Source: Egicoccus sp. AB-alg2 (GTDB lineage: Bacteria; Actinomycetota; Nitriliruptoria; Nitriliruptorales; Nitriliruptoraceae). From it: a stretch of 64,000 nt of DNA. The notes under the pieces were generated by a model that was not told the DNA's origin, made no database searches, and saw only the letters and a program-made list of their open reading frames with translations. The position numbers and the translations under genes are program-made. This document shows positions 18,299 to 26,606 of the stretch, piece by piece. Numbering within the stretch: the first letter of the stretch is position 1; every line of letters starts with the position of its first letter. The stretch is from assembly GCF_041821065.1 (NCBI RefSeq), contig NZ_JBGUAX010000005.1, positions 248,001 through 312,000 of the forward strand. Reading direction: 5' to 3'.

Positions 18299-18519
18299 CG
18301 GCGGTCGCGCTCGTCGCGGAGTATCTCGACGATGTCGACGTCCTCGACCGCCGCACGCTCGCGGACACGATCCAGCAACTCTCGCCGGGTGGGCCGCTCG
18401 AGTCCGCGAACCAGTTCGTGCAGTGCGTACTCCGACAGCGAGCGACCCTCGAGCGCCGCGCGGCTTTTCAGTCGTCGGTGCACATCATCAGGGACGTTGC
18501 GAATCTGCAGGTTCTTCAT
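18295..18519 (-). CDS. vapB: VapB-type ribbon-helix-helix antitoxin
   Basis: 74 residues from ATG 18519. MKNLQIRNVPDDVHRRLKSR is a FitA-like ribbon-helix-helix DNA-binding start, and ALEGRSLSEYALHEL its second helix. The tail (RERAAVEDVDIVEILRDER) would wrap the toxin. An upstream in-frame ATG at 18549 is less likely because the RHH start pattern begins at 18519. The antitoxin should autorepress through a palindrome at its promoter (see 18522-18542). Confidence 0.85.
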   Translation of the reverse strand: MKNLQIRNVPDDVHRRLKSRAALEGRSLSEYALHELVRGLERPTRRELLDRVRERAAVEDVDIVEILRDERDRR

Positions 18520-18521
18520 GC

Positions 18522-18542
18522 GCTCAGCATACGAGCATGAGC
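18522..18542. promoter_or_regulatory. Candidate VapB operator
   Basis: GCTCA at 18522-18526 and TGAGC at 18538-18542 form an inverted repeat immediately upstream of vapB, with a less regular centre. RHH antitoxins of the FitA type bind such short inverted repeats. Position and symmetry are the only evidence. Confidence 0.35.
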
Positions 18543-18715
18543 AGTGCATGCAACACCGGGGTTACCGGGCAGGCCGGATGGTTCGCCTCGCCCATCCACA
18601 GCCCATGGCGATTCCGTCGGCGGCCCTCGCGAACAGCGACGGCAATCTCGTGCCTTCGAAGGAGCACCGAGGAGCGCGGGATGGACATCGGACCGATCCA
18701 CTGCCAGGTGAGCCG

Positions 18716-19698
18716 GTGAGTGCACCGTCCGGCGGCGGGGCCGACGGTCAGACGCTCGACGGCTACCTCGACGACTGGTTCGAGCTGCAGCGGACCCGGA
18801 TCGAGCCGACCAGCTGGCACAACTACGCCGCGATGGCGCGCATCTACCTGCGGCCGAGCCTGGGCGCGATCCCCCTCGCCGAGCTGACGACCCGCGACCT
18901 CGACCTGCACTACGTGCGGCTCCTCGAGCGCGGCAACCGTCAGGGCGGACCGCTCGCACGACGCACCGTCGCGTACGCACACGCGGTCCTCCACAAGGCC
19001 CTCGGCGACGCCGTTAGGGACGGGCTGCTGCCCGCCAACCCTGCGGCCCGGGCGACCGTTCCCCGTATCGATCCCCGTTTCGACGACGCACCTCGACGTC
19101 TTCGCACGTGGGACGCCCAGCAGGTCACCCACTTCCGCAATACCCGCGCGACCGCGAGCTCCACGACCTGTGGCGGGTCGCACTCGGGACCGGCATGCGC
19201 CGCGGCGAACTGCTCGGCCTGCGCTGGGAGGACCTCGACCTCGACGTGCCGCAGCTCCGAGTGGCCGCGGCGCTCACGTCGGCGGGCGGCCAGCTCCGGC
19301 TGAAGCGCACCAAGACCCGCAAGGTCCGCACGCTCCACCTCGACACCGACACCGCCGAGCTCCTGGCACGACAACCACGCCGAGCCTCGGCGCCGTACCC
19401 ACTGGTGTTCACCCGTCCCGACGGCAGCCCGTGGCGGCCGGAGGAAGTCAGCGATCGCTGGCGCCGCCAGTGGCCGGGTCTGGAGCTGCCCGTCATCCGT
19501 CTCCACGACCTGCGCCACACCCACGCGACGCTGCTCCTGCAGGCCGGCGTGCCGATCAAGGTCGTCAGCGAACGGCTCGGTCACAGCAAGGTCGCGCTGA
19601 CCCTGGACGTCTACGCCCACGTGCTTCCCGCGATGGACCAAGCCGCCGCCGACGCAATCGGCGCGCTCGTGCGAACCGCCACCCCGTCAACGCCCTAG
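18716..19698 (+). pseudogene. Tyrosine recombinase (integrase), frameshifted
   Basis: The gene opens at GTG 18716 with AGGTGA upstream. A SAM-like core-binding domain (LDGYLDDWFELQ, WHNYAAMARIYLRPSLG) reads cleanly to about 19135 and then continues out of frame. The catalytic domain resumes in the +1 neighbour frame from about 19140: GMRRGELLGLRWED, LHDLRHTHATLLLQAG, LGHSKVALTLDVYAHV. The Arg, His-x-x-Arg, His and Tyr residues are all present, so the only defect is a one-base indel between about 19128 and 19145. No excisionase, tRNA target or att repeat was found. It may be the remnant of the element that brought the island. Confidence 0.8.
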
Positions 19699-19823
19699 GT
19701 GTGGCAGAACATGACGTCGACGACCTGTTCTCGAAGGCCCCCGATGCTCGTTCATGGCTTGGGGGGTGCCAGCAAGCCCGATCGCCAGCGTGCGAGCGGC
19801 CTTCCCACCGATCCGCCGACGGT

Positions 19824-19829
19824 TACGAT
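19824..19829 (+). promoter_or_regulatory. Candidate -10 box of DUF433/DUF5615 operon
   Basis: TACGAT, preceded by GGT, ends 6 bases before the ATG at 19836. That would make the transcript leaderless or nearly so, common in actinobacteria. A -35 match is weak. Confidence 0.35.
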
Positions 19830-19835
19830 GACCGC

Positions 19836-20066
19836 ATGAGCCTTCAGCGGATCTCCATCGACCCTGCTCGGATGCAGGGCCTGCCTTGTATCCGAGGGAC
19901 ACGGGTCACCGTCAGTGCCGTCCTCGGTCAACTCGCAGCGGGCCGCACGATCGAGCAACTCCTCGAGGACTACCCGCAACTCGAACGTGACGACGTCCTC
20001 GCCGCCTTGGAGTACGCCGCTGCCGTCACTCGCGAGCGTGAGATTCGCCTCACCGCCGCCGGATGA
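19836..20066 (+). CDS. DUF433 antitoxin
   Basis: 76 residues from ATG 19836. RISIDPARMQGLPCIRGTRV is the DUF433 signature, followed by a helix-turn-helix-like region (EQLLEDYPQLERDDVLAALEYAA). DUF433 proteins are antitoxins paired with DUF5615 PIN-like toxins. The gene overlaps its toxin by 4 bp, which supports the pair. Confidence 0.88.
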   Translation: MSLQRISIDPARMQGLPCIRGTRVTVSAVLGQLAAGRTIEQLLEDYPQLERDDVLAALEYAAAVTREREIRLTAAG

Positions 20067-20437
20067 GGCTGCTTGTCGACGAGAATCTGTCACCGCGGCT
20101 GATCACCACGTTGCAGCGGGCTGGCCATGACGCCGTACACGTCCTCGACGCCGGCCTCGGCAACACCGATGACGCCGACATCCTCGTTGCCGCTGCCGAA
20201 CAACACCGTGTGATCGTGACCGCCGATACGGACTTCGGTGCGTTGCTGGCAGCGCGCGGTACGCCGACTCCTTCCGTCGTGACGCTTCGATCGTCGGATC
20301 ACCTCACGCCGGACGAGCAAGCCCGCCTCGTCGTCGCCGCCTTGACGCAGATCGGACAGGAACTCGAGGACGGGGCGGTCGCCAGCCTGACGCCCGAGCG
20401 AATCAGGTTGCGCAGCCTGCCCATCACCGCCCAGTAG
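20063..20437 (+). CDS. DUF5615 PIN-like toxin
   Basis: 124 residues with VDENLSPRL (D6, E7), GNTDDADIL and VTADTDFG (D55, D57), the acidic pattern of Mut7-C/DUF5615 PIN-like nucleases. Coupled to the DUF433 antitoxin by an ATGA overlap. The family is regarded as an RNase toxin; the target is unknown. Confidence 0.88.
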   Translation: MRLLVDENLSPRLITTLQRAGHDAVHVLDAGLGNTDDADILVAAAEQHRVIVTADTDFGALLAARGTPTPSVVTLRSSDHLTPDEQARLVVAALTQIGQELEDGAVASLTPERIRLRSLPITAQ

Positions 20438-20493
20438 GGCTGAGCAACGGGAATCGGGATGCCAGCCGGTGTTTCCGAGACGCAGATCCTCGG

Positions 20494-21423
20494 TCAGCGC
20501 AGTCGGGCCAGCGCGTCGGTGAGGAAGCGGTCGCGGCGGGTGGTGACGGTCGCCAGGTCGAGGTCGGTGCGCCCCTGGGCGTGGAAGTTGGGTAGCCAGC
20601 CGCCGAGGTCGTCCGGCGTGGCAACGCCCGCGACGACGTCCCAGTACGCGACGTTGTTCGCCGGGCGACCGGCTGCCTCCTCCCAGCCACGCAACACCTC
20701 GTCGGCCGCCTCCACGCCGTGCAGCACGGCGACGTCCGCGCGAAGCGAGCCCAGGTCGATGCCGGCCGGCCCGACGCCGGCGAAGTCCCAGTCGATCGCG
20801 CCCCAGTAGTGGTCCCCGTCCCACAGCATGTTGCCCTGCCACAGATCGCCGTGGACGAACCCCAGCGGGTCCGCCGGCGCCGGCGTCGACGCCAGGAACT
20901 CGCGCGCCCGGGACAGCAGCGGCGTCGACGGCGTCCTGGTCCCGGCAGCGTCGAGGTCGTAGCCATCGAGCGTCCGCGCCCGCACCGGCAGCACGTCGCT
21001 CACCGACACGGCAGCGCCGTGAATGCCTGCCGCGGCACGACCCAGGCCGCGCAGACGCTCCGACGTCGCACGGCTCGGGATCCGGCTGGTCCCGGGGAGC
21101 GCGGTCGTCACCAGCGTGAGCCAACCGCACTCCCCCGCGATGTCGTGTGCGACCGGCCGCGGCGCCGGGACGTCGTGCTGCTCGGCCACCTGCAGTGCCG
21201 CTGTGGCCGTCGCGTACCTCGGACGCTCCTCGTCGTCCGGCCGGGCCGCCTTCAGCACCAGATCCCGGGTATCGCCGTCGCGCCGCACCTGCACGCGCCA
21301 GGGACCCCGCGAATCGGCTTGCGAGAGGTCGACGGTCGCCACGATCTCGGTGCCGGAGCCCAGCACGTCGACCAGCCACGCCAGCAAGGCGGCTGGCGGC
21401 TGACCTGCGGTCTCGACGACCAT
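20494..21423 (-). CDS. Aminoglycoside-phosphotransferase-family kinase
   Basis: 309 residues from ATG 21423 with AAGGAG upstream. K58 (LVLKAA) fits the ATP-binding lysine. HGDLWQGNML at 191-200 is the catalytic Brenner motif and IDWDFAG (D211, D213) the metal site. APH-fold enzymes phosphorylate antibiotics or small metabolites such as choline or homoserine; this sequence does not allow a choice. Stand-alone transcript. Confidence 0.85.
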   Translation of the reverse strand: MVVETAGQPPAALLAWLVDVLGSGTEIVATVDLSQADSRGPWRVQVRRDGDTRDLVLKAARPDDEERPRYATATAALQVAEQHDVPAPRPVAHDIAGECGWLTLVTTALPGTSRIPSRATSERLRGLGRAAAGIHGAAVSVSDVLPVRARTLDGYDLDAAGTRTPSTPLLSRAREFLASTPAPADPLGFVHGDLWQGNMLWDGDHYWGAIDWDFAGVGPAGIDLGSLRADVAVLHGVEAADEVLRGWEEAAGRPANNVAYWDVVAGVATPDDLGGWLPNFHAQGRTDLDLATVTTRRDRFLTDALARLR

Positions 21424-21677
21424 CGGACGCGTCTCCTTTCGACACGGACTCTGGGCAGCACCGAACTCGGTGGTGCTGGGGGCTTCTACCACCACCGGGC
21501 GACACGGACAGCCTCGCGGGCCGCCTCCAGTCCGGCCCATTGGAGCTGACCGTCGGCAGACCCGCGTCCCGCCACCGCGGGCCGCGCCGGGGACGTTTCC
21601 ACAAGCGGCGACGTGCCCGATCCGCCAGCCTGCGTCCGGCCTGCGACGGTTCGCGCTCTCCAGCGAGAGGCACGCCG

Positions 21678-21905
21678 ATGAACGATCCCGACCTCCAGCT
21701 CACGCGGCGCCAGCGGCAGGTGCTGGCCGCGCTCCAGCGCCTGCACGAGCGCGACGGGTTCGCACCGTCGCTGCGCGAACTGGCGGCCGAGGTCGGGGTC
21801 GCCTCGGCCAGCACCGTGCTCCACCACGTGCGCGTGCTCGAGCAGCGCGGCGTCGTCGAGCGCCGGCCACACGCTGCCCGCACCGTCACCACCACCTCGA
21901 GGTAG
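21678..21905 (+). CDS. Stand-alone LexA-type DNA-binding domain
   Basis: 75 residues from ATG 21678 with GAGAGG upstream. LTRRQRQVLAALQRLHERDG, SLRELAAEVGVASASTVLHH and LEQRGVVERRP match the winged-helix DNA-binding domain of LexA. The Ala-Gly cleavage site and Ser-Lys peptidase domain of LexA are absent. It would bind DNA without RecA-stimulated self-cleavage. It might modulate the SOS regulon or be a plasmid/phage-type repressor; both are inference. Confidence 0.75.
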   Translation: MNDPDLQLTRRQRQVLAALQRLHERDGFAPSLRELAAEVGVASASTVLHHVRVLEQRGVVERRPHAARTVTTTSR

Positions 21906-21936
21906 CCGCGTCGACCACTCCGGGAGGGCGCACCCA

Positions 21937-22245
21937 CTACCCCACCGACGGCAGGCCCAGGCCGCCGACGGGGGTGAAGGCCACCCGCTCGGACATCCCG
22001 GCGATGATCGGCCGCGCTTTGGCGATCGCCTCCTGCACGCTCGGCAGCTGCAGCGACGCCTGGTGTGCCTCGGCGTCGGTCCAGACCTCGTAGACGTAGA
22101 CGGCGTCCGGTGCGTCGTCGGGGCGACTGACGACGTAGAGCAGGCAGCCGTGCTCGGCCAGTTCGTCGACGCCCGCCAGCAGGTGGCCGACCATCTCCTC
22201 ACCGTGCCCGTCGCTTGCGTCGATCCGTCCGTGAAGTCCGTACAT
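21937..22245 (-). CDS. Antibiotic-biosynthesis-monooxygenase-type (ABM) protein
   Basis: 102 residues from ATG 22245 with AAGGA upstream. MYGLHGRIDASDGHGEEMVG, LLYVVSRPDD, VYVYEVWTDAEAHQASL and a C-terminal PVGGLG fit the dimeric ferredoxin-like ABM fold (YgiN-like). Members act as small quinol or heme oxygenases; the substrate is not visible. Confidence 0.8.
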   Translation of the reverse strand: MYGLHGRIDASDGHGEEMVGHLLAGVDELAEHGCLLYVVSRPDDAPDAVYVYEVWTDAEAHQASLQLPSVQEAIAKARPIIAGMSERVAFTPVGGLGLPSVG

Positions 22246-22364
22246 CCCTGGTGGTCCTTCGTTCGTCGTGGGCCCCCACGCCGGCGACGTCGAGGCAGCT
22301 CGTCCACAGCATCGCGGACATCCAGGACCACGGCGGACCACCCGCACTCCGACGGACCAACCCG

Positions 22365-22745
22365 TCAGGCGAGCGAGCGGTGCCAGCAGAGGCAGAAGGG
22401 GTGGCCCGCGGGGTCGGCGTAGACCTGCCAGCCCTCCTCAGCATCCAGGTCCGGCGCCGCGCGGAGCAGCCTCGCCCCGAGCGCCATCACCTCCTCGTGC
22501 GCGGCCGCGAGGTCGTCGACCCACAGGTCGAGGTGCAGCTGCTGCTGCACCTCGCCGTCGGGCCAGTCGGGCGGCACGTGGTTCGGTGCGAGCTGGACAC
22601 CGATGCGCGGCACCCCGTCACGGTCCATGACCATGTGCCAGTCGTCATCGACGTCGACCGTGCCGTCGAGGACGCCGGCCCAGAACGTGCTCACGGGCTC
22701 CAGCTCCGCCGCATCGATGGCGACGACTTGGAACCGGATCTTCAC
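22365..22745 (-). CDS. Glyoxalase/VOC-superfamily protein
   Basis: 126 residues from GTG 22745 with GAGGGGAAG upstream. Two beta-alpha-beta-beta-beta units are visible: FQVVAIDAAELEPVSTFWAG, and LHLDLWVDDLAAAHEEVMALG with YADPAGHPFCLC. This matches the VOC family often annotated as glyoxalase-like. The histidine and C-terminal segment fit a metal site, but the reaction is unknown. Confidence 0.82.
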   Translation of the reverse strand: MKIRFQVVAIDAAELEPVSTFWAGVLDGTVDVDDDWHMVMDRDGVPRIGVQLAPNHVPPDWPDGEVQQQLHLDLWVDDLAAAHEEVMALGARLLRAAPDLDAEEGWQVYADPAGHPFCLCWHRSLA

Positions 22746-22800
22746 GCGCTTCCCCTCGAGCAGCTCGGTTCAGCCACCCTGGTTCACGCGTTCCGTCAGG

Positions 22801-23178
22801 TCAAGGCTTCGTAGCCGTGCGGCGACGCAGCCACGCTTCGAGACGAGCGAAGCGATCTTTGGAGTCCTCCAGGACGCCGACGATGACGCCGTACGCCTCG
22901 TCGGTCTCGACCTTCAAGCTGCGGCCGTTCAAGCGCAGAAAGATGTCCGCGACGGCGAACGCCGTGCGCTTGTTCCCGTCGACGAAGGGATGGTTGACCA
23001 GGAGGCTCTCGAGGAGCGCCGCCGCTTCCGCGATCTCGTCCTCGTAGTAGCCGCTCCGCGGACGGTTGAGCGCGGCGTCGAGCCCCTCGGCGTCGCGGAG
23101 CCCGGCCGCACCGCCGAAGGCGTCCAGCAGCCGGTCGTGCACCGCCAGGACCTCGAGGGTGGTGAGATAGACCGTCAC
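22801..23178 (-). CDS. doc: Doc/Fic-family toxin
   Basis: 125 residues from GTG 23178, which overlaps the antitoxin stop (GTGA). The Fic core HPFVDGNKR at 63-71 matches Doc, which phosphorylates EF-Tu, better than AMPylating Fic enzymes. LRDAEGLDAALNRPRSGYY is the Doc flap. The antitoxin precedes it in the operon. Confidence 0.88.
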   Translation of the reverse strand: MTVYLTTLEVLAVHDRLLDAFGGAAGLRDAEGLDAALNRPRSGYYEDEIAEAAALLESLLVNHPFVDGNKRTAFAVADIFLRLNGRSLKVETDEAYGVIVGVLEDSKDRFARLEAWLRRRTATKP

Positions 23179-23387
23179 TCGGCAAGGCGGCGGTAGAGCT
23201 CGCCGTGCTCGTCGATCGAGGCCTCGAGGTGTGCGAGCACCTCGGACCGTGGCCGCGTCCGATGCGCCGCGACGTAGGACTGCAGGGCCTCCGCGACGAC
23301 GTCCTCGAGCGCCCGTCCCTCCCGGGCAGCGATCTCGCGCAGCCCGGCGAGCACTGCGTCGTCCATGGTTGCCACGAACTCCGACAC
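23175..23387 (-). CDS. Antitoxin partner of Doc
   Basis: 70 residues from GTG 23387, chosen because AGAAGGG lies about 7 bases upstream; ATG 23417 is an alternative. The body (MDDAVLAGLREIAAREGRALEDVVAEAL) looks like a ribbon-helix-helix domain, and LEASIDEHGELYRRLAE like the toxin-binding tail of Phd/YefM-like partners. It is short and coupled to doc, so antitoxin is the natural call. Confidence 0.75.
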   Translation of the reverse strand: MSEFVATMDDAVLAGLREIAAREGRALEDVVAEALQSYVAAHRTRPRSEVLAHLEASIDEHGELYRRLAE

Positions 23388-23545
23388 GGGCAGCCCTTCT
23401 ACCGACGTAGCACACATGGTGCCATCCCAGCCGGCGAGGTGTGCGACGCCAGGCAACGCTCGTCCACAGGCAGCGGCGATCCCAACCGGCCGGCGCTGCC
23501 GACGCGGCGCATGCTGCTCCTCGCCACGACGACGAAGAGGCCGAC

Positions 23546-24166
23546 ATGACCGACACCGTCACCGCGGAGCCGCACTTCGACGAACAGCTGCTGACGGCCG
23601 CCATCCGCCGACTCCGGCAAGCCGAACAGCAGGCCACCGCGGCGCGCAGCCACGCCACGGTCGCCAAGGAGCAGCTCGCGCTCGCCCTGATCGACGCGGC
23701 GGCCGCCTACCGCGACACCGACGTCCTCCCGCCGCGTGAGCTGGTCGACCGGCTGTACTGGGAGGTCCGCGACCTGCGCGTCAACGACATCGCCCGCGCG
23801 TTCGGCATCGCGCCGGCGGAGCTCAAGCGGCTGGTCACCCCACGCGTCACGTCGGTCACGTGCCGCACCTGCCGCAAACCCACCGAGGTGGAGACCGCCA
23901 AGCGCAGCGAACCGGCCTACGTCCAGTGCGACGGCTGCCGTCGCGCCCAGGAGTGGCGCGAAGAGCGGGCGTGGGCACAGGAGTCGCTGCAGCGTGAGGA
24001 ACCGCCCTATCCCGACGACGACCTCCCACTGTCCTACCGCGAGGAGCCTCCGCCGCCGCTGCAACTGGTGGGCGCCTATCCCCCGTTCGACGCGCCACCT
24101 TTCCACGACGAGATCTGCGACGTGTGCGCCGCACCCGCACCCGAGGGCCGGCACCGTCGCTCCTGA
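23546..24166 (+). CDS. HTH plus zinc-ribbon protein of unknown role
   Basis: 206 residues from ATG 23546 with GAAGAGG upstream. An N-terminal coiled helix (20-60) is followed by a helix-turn-helix-like stretch (VNDIARAFGIAPAELKRLV, about 79-97). Two CxxC pairs at 106/109 and 128/131 should bind one zinc. A third pair, CDVC, sits at 191-194 near the C-terminus. The linker is acidic and proline-rich. I do not recognise the family; a DNA-binding role is inferred from the HTH and zinc sites. Confidence 0.6.
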   Translation: MTDTVTAEPHFDEQLLTAAIRRLRQAEQQATAARSHATVAKEQLALALIDAAAAYRDTDVLPPRELVDRLYWEVRDLRVNDIARAFGIAPAELKRLVTPRVTSVTCRTCRKPTEVETAKRSEPAYVQCDGCRRAQEWREERAWAQESLQREEPPYPDDDLPLSYREEPPPPLQLVGAYPPFDAPPFHDEICDVCAAPAPEGRHRRS

Positions 24167-24206
24167 CGCCCACCCGCCGTCGCATGGCCGACGAAGGAGA
24201 AACCGC

Positions 24207-24659
24207 GTGTCCGAACAGTCGACCGCGCCCGGTTGGTACCTCGATCCGGAGGCGCTCGTGCAGTTGCGCTACCACGACGGTGACGTGTGGACGGACGAGT
24301 CGCGCACGTGGTCGCCGGAGGAGTTGGCGCGCGACGGGCTGCCGGCGGCGATCGACGACCTCGAGGAAGAGGCCACCGAACTCCAGCGGAGCACCAGGCA
24401 CGCCGCATGGCTCCTCGGCGGCTCCTTCCTCTTCCTGTTTCTGCTGCCGATGGTCTGGATGCCGGTCCTGGCCGCCGTCTCGGCCGTCGAAGCCAAGCGG
24501 GCCGACCGGGCCTGGCGCGCCGGCCAGCTCGCGACCGCGCGACGTCGGCACCGCTCGGCACGGCGATGGCGGCTGGTGACCTACTGGAGCGTGCCGGTGT
24601 TCGTCACGTTCCTGCTCCTGGGCGCTGCGCTCGCGGTCGGCCAGTTCCTCGCCGGCTGA
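24207..24659 (+). CDS. DUF2510 membrane protein
   Basis: 150 residues from GTG 24207 with GAAGGAGA upstream. PGWYLDPEALVQLRYHDGDV is the DUF2510 domain common in actinobacterial membrane proteins. Two hydrophobic segments (about 70-95 and 123-147) flank a basic loop. Function unknown. It may be co-transcribed with the zinc-ribbon gene 40 bp upstream. Confidence 0.75.
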   Translation: MSEQSTAPGWYLDPEALVQLRYHDGDVWTDESRTWSPEELARDGLPAAIDDLEEEATELQRSTRHAAWLLGGSFLFLFLLPMVWMPVLAAVSAVEAKRADRAWRAGQLATARRRHRSARRWRLVTYWSVPVFVTFLLLGAALAVGQFLAG

Positions 24660-24727
24660 ACGCGCCGCGGGATCGCACGATGGCGGTACCTGATACGCCG
24701 TTCACCGCATCGACACCAAGCTCATCG

Positions 24728-25114
24728 TCAGTCCTGCTTGCGGGCGATCGCCTCGCCGAGTTCCTGCTTGCTCATCGACGAGCGGCCGGGAACATCGAGC
24801 TTCTTCGCCCGCTCGTACAGCTCCTTCTTGCTGTGGCCCTCGACGTCCACGCCTCCGGCGGTGCGGCCCTCCTTGCCCGGACCGCCGCGCTTGGCGCGTT
24901 CGTCCGACGGGCCCTTCTCGTCCTTCGGCTCCCAGTGGTCGTCGACCTTCTCGTAGCTGTGCTTCAGCGCCGAGTACCCCACCCGGTGTGCGCGCTCCTC
25001 GTCGCCGTCGTAGGTCTCCAAGGCGGAGTCGTGGGCCTTCGCGAACGTCCGCTGCGCCTTCTTCGGCGATCGCTGGATCGTGCCGGGCAGGTCGTCCTTC
25101 TTCTCGATCGGCAT
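24728..25114 (-). CDS. chaB: ChaB-family protein with Rho-N-like tail
   Basis: 128 residues from ATG 25114 with GGAGG upstream. LPGTIQRSPKKAQRTFAKAH and RVGYSALKHSYEK define the ChaB fold. The C-terminal SKKELYERAKKLDVPGRSSM resembles a Rho N-terminal/SAP-like module that often accompanies actinobacterial ChaB. ChaB is linked to cation transport regulation in E. coli, but its biochemistry is unclear and many actinobacterial copies stand alone. Confidence 0.85.
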   Translation of the reverse strand: MPIEKKDDLPGTIQRSPKKAQRTFAKAHDSALETYDGDEERAHRVGYSALKHSYEKVDDHWEPKDEKGPSDERAKRGGPGKEGRTAGGVDVEGHSKKELYERAKKLDVPGRSSMSKQELGEAIARKQD

Positions 25115-25230
25115 CGTTCGAACCTCCGCCGTTGCCGCACCATCTCACCGTGCCGTGCGCCGTCCAAGCCGGGGCTGGCCGAACGGCGGCGAACGCCAGC
25201 GGCCGGCGACGACCCGAGCGGCGAACGCGA

Positions 25231-25266
25231 AGGGGCGGGGCCGGCCCCCCGGCCGGCCCCGCCCCT
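25231..25266. terminator. Perfect 16-bp hairpin
   Basis: AGGGGCGGGGCCGGCC, a CCCC loop, then the exact complement. It lies downstream of the ScyD-like gene (stop at 25321) and upstream of chaB. A second 6-bp stem, GCCCGC/GCGGGC, occupies 25290-25307. No U-tract follows, as is usual in high-GC genomes. Confidence 0.65.
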
Positions 25267-25320
25267 GACACGGGGACCACGTACGCGGAGCCCGCCCGTG
25301 CGCGGGCCCCGCGTCTCACG

Positions 25321-26379
25321 TCACGGGGTGATGGTCACCACCGCGCCGCTGGGACCGAACGCCCCCGTGGTGGCGTACACGGTCCCGTCGCGCGCGACCT
25401 CGATCGCCGCAGGCGAGTCCACCTCGACCAACGTGGACACCGCACCGCCGGACACGGCGCTGATGCGGCCGGCGAACAGCTCCGCGACATAGATCGTGCC
25501 GTCCCCCGCCACCGCCAGGTCGACGGCACCGGTCAGACCGGTCGCGACCGACGACGCCGCACCGGAGCGCCGGTCCACCCGGAACACGCCACCCATGCCG
25601 GGCAGCTCGGGGAAGCCGGGCAGCGAGGACACGTACAGGTCGCCGTCGGGACCGACCTCGACGTCGGTCGGCACCGGCTCGGCCAGGAACCTCTGCCCCA
25701 CCACACACGACGGCAGCGCGATCCCGTACTGCTCGGCGATCCCGTCGACGAGCTCCTGCGTGAAGGTCACCGGCACCGGCGGCAGCACCGCGTGCGTCGA
25801 CACGCGCCCGTTGCGGCCGACCCGCACGATCGTGTTGCCAGCCGCGTCGGCGACGAACCACTCCCCGCCCGCGACCGCGACCGCGTACGGGTTGGACTCC
25901 ACGATCCCGTCGTAGGGCACCAGGAAGTCGGCGATGGCCCCCAACTCGGCCTGGCACGCCTCGTCGGCATCCACGAACCCGTAGCGCACGCCACCGTCCG
26001 GGTTCACGGCCGTCTCGTGGTCCTCCAGCGAGGCCACGAACGACGTCCGCCCGCTCGGCTGCAGGGCCGTCAGCTGCGTCGGCCCGCCGCCGACGACGGC
26101 CACGTTGCCCTTCCCGGTGGCGTCGACGCCACCGACCGCGCCCTCGTAGCGGGTCGTGCGGTTGCTGTCGCGATCCACGGTCGTCAACGCGAAGAAGGCC
26201 TCGGCGACGTAGATGGTGCCGTCCTCACCGATGGCGAGGCCCAGCGGCATGGCGACGTCCTCGACGACCGGCGTCACGACCGTGTCCGCCCCTGCAGGCA
26301 GCGCCATCGACAATGCCAGGACGGCGCCCAGTCCGGCCGCCGTGCCGCGGCGGAGGCGGCGGCGTTGGTGCTCGATCAC
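25321..26379 (-). CDS. Secreted ScyD/ScyE-like beta-propeller protein
   Basis: 352 residues from GTG 26379 with AAAGGA upstream. A signal peptide (RRRLRRG followed by a hydrophobic core ending at PAGA) precedes repeated strands such as PLGLAIGEDGTIYVAEAF, PTDVEVGPDGDLYVSSLPG and VDLAVAGDGTIYVAELFAG. These are the blades of ScyD-type or NHL-like propellers. Cyanobacterial ScyD/E belong to scytonemin clusters; in actinobacteria the family is of unknown function. A strong hairpin follows the gene. Confidence 0.78.
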   Translation of the reverse strand: MIEHQRRRLRRGTAAGLGAVLALSMALPAGADTVVTPVVEDVAMPLGLAIGEDGTIYVAEAFFALTTVDRDSNRTTRYEGAVGGVDATGKGNVAVVGGGPTQLTALQPSGRTSFVASLEDHETAVNPDGGVRYGFVDADEACQAELGAIADFLVPYDGIVESNPYAVAVAGGEWFVADAAGNTIVRVGRNGRVSTHAVLPPVPVTFTQELVDGIAEQYGIALPSCVVGQRFLAEPVPTDVEVGPDGDLYVSSLPGFPELPGMGGVFRVDRRSGAASSVATGLTGAVDLAVAGDGTIYVAELFAGRISAVSGGAVSTLVEVDSPAAIEVARDGTVYATTGAFGPSGAVVTITP

Positions 26380-26606
26380 GTGCGTTCCTTTGCGCACGGG
26401 TGACCGCCCCGTGCGGCCACTCCGACGGCCGGCAGGTTCCGTGAGGCCGATTGGGGCGACGTTGAGCCGACGTTGGGCGGCGCGCCGGACGCCGCCGGGC
26501 GCCGCCGTCAAGACCACGCCAAGCAGCCGGCAAGCGGCCCGGCGGACGCTGCGAAGCGTCGACGCCGGGCAGCGGGTCACGGCGCAGCCACCTCGAGGTC
26601 ACCCCA

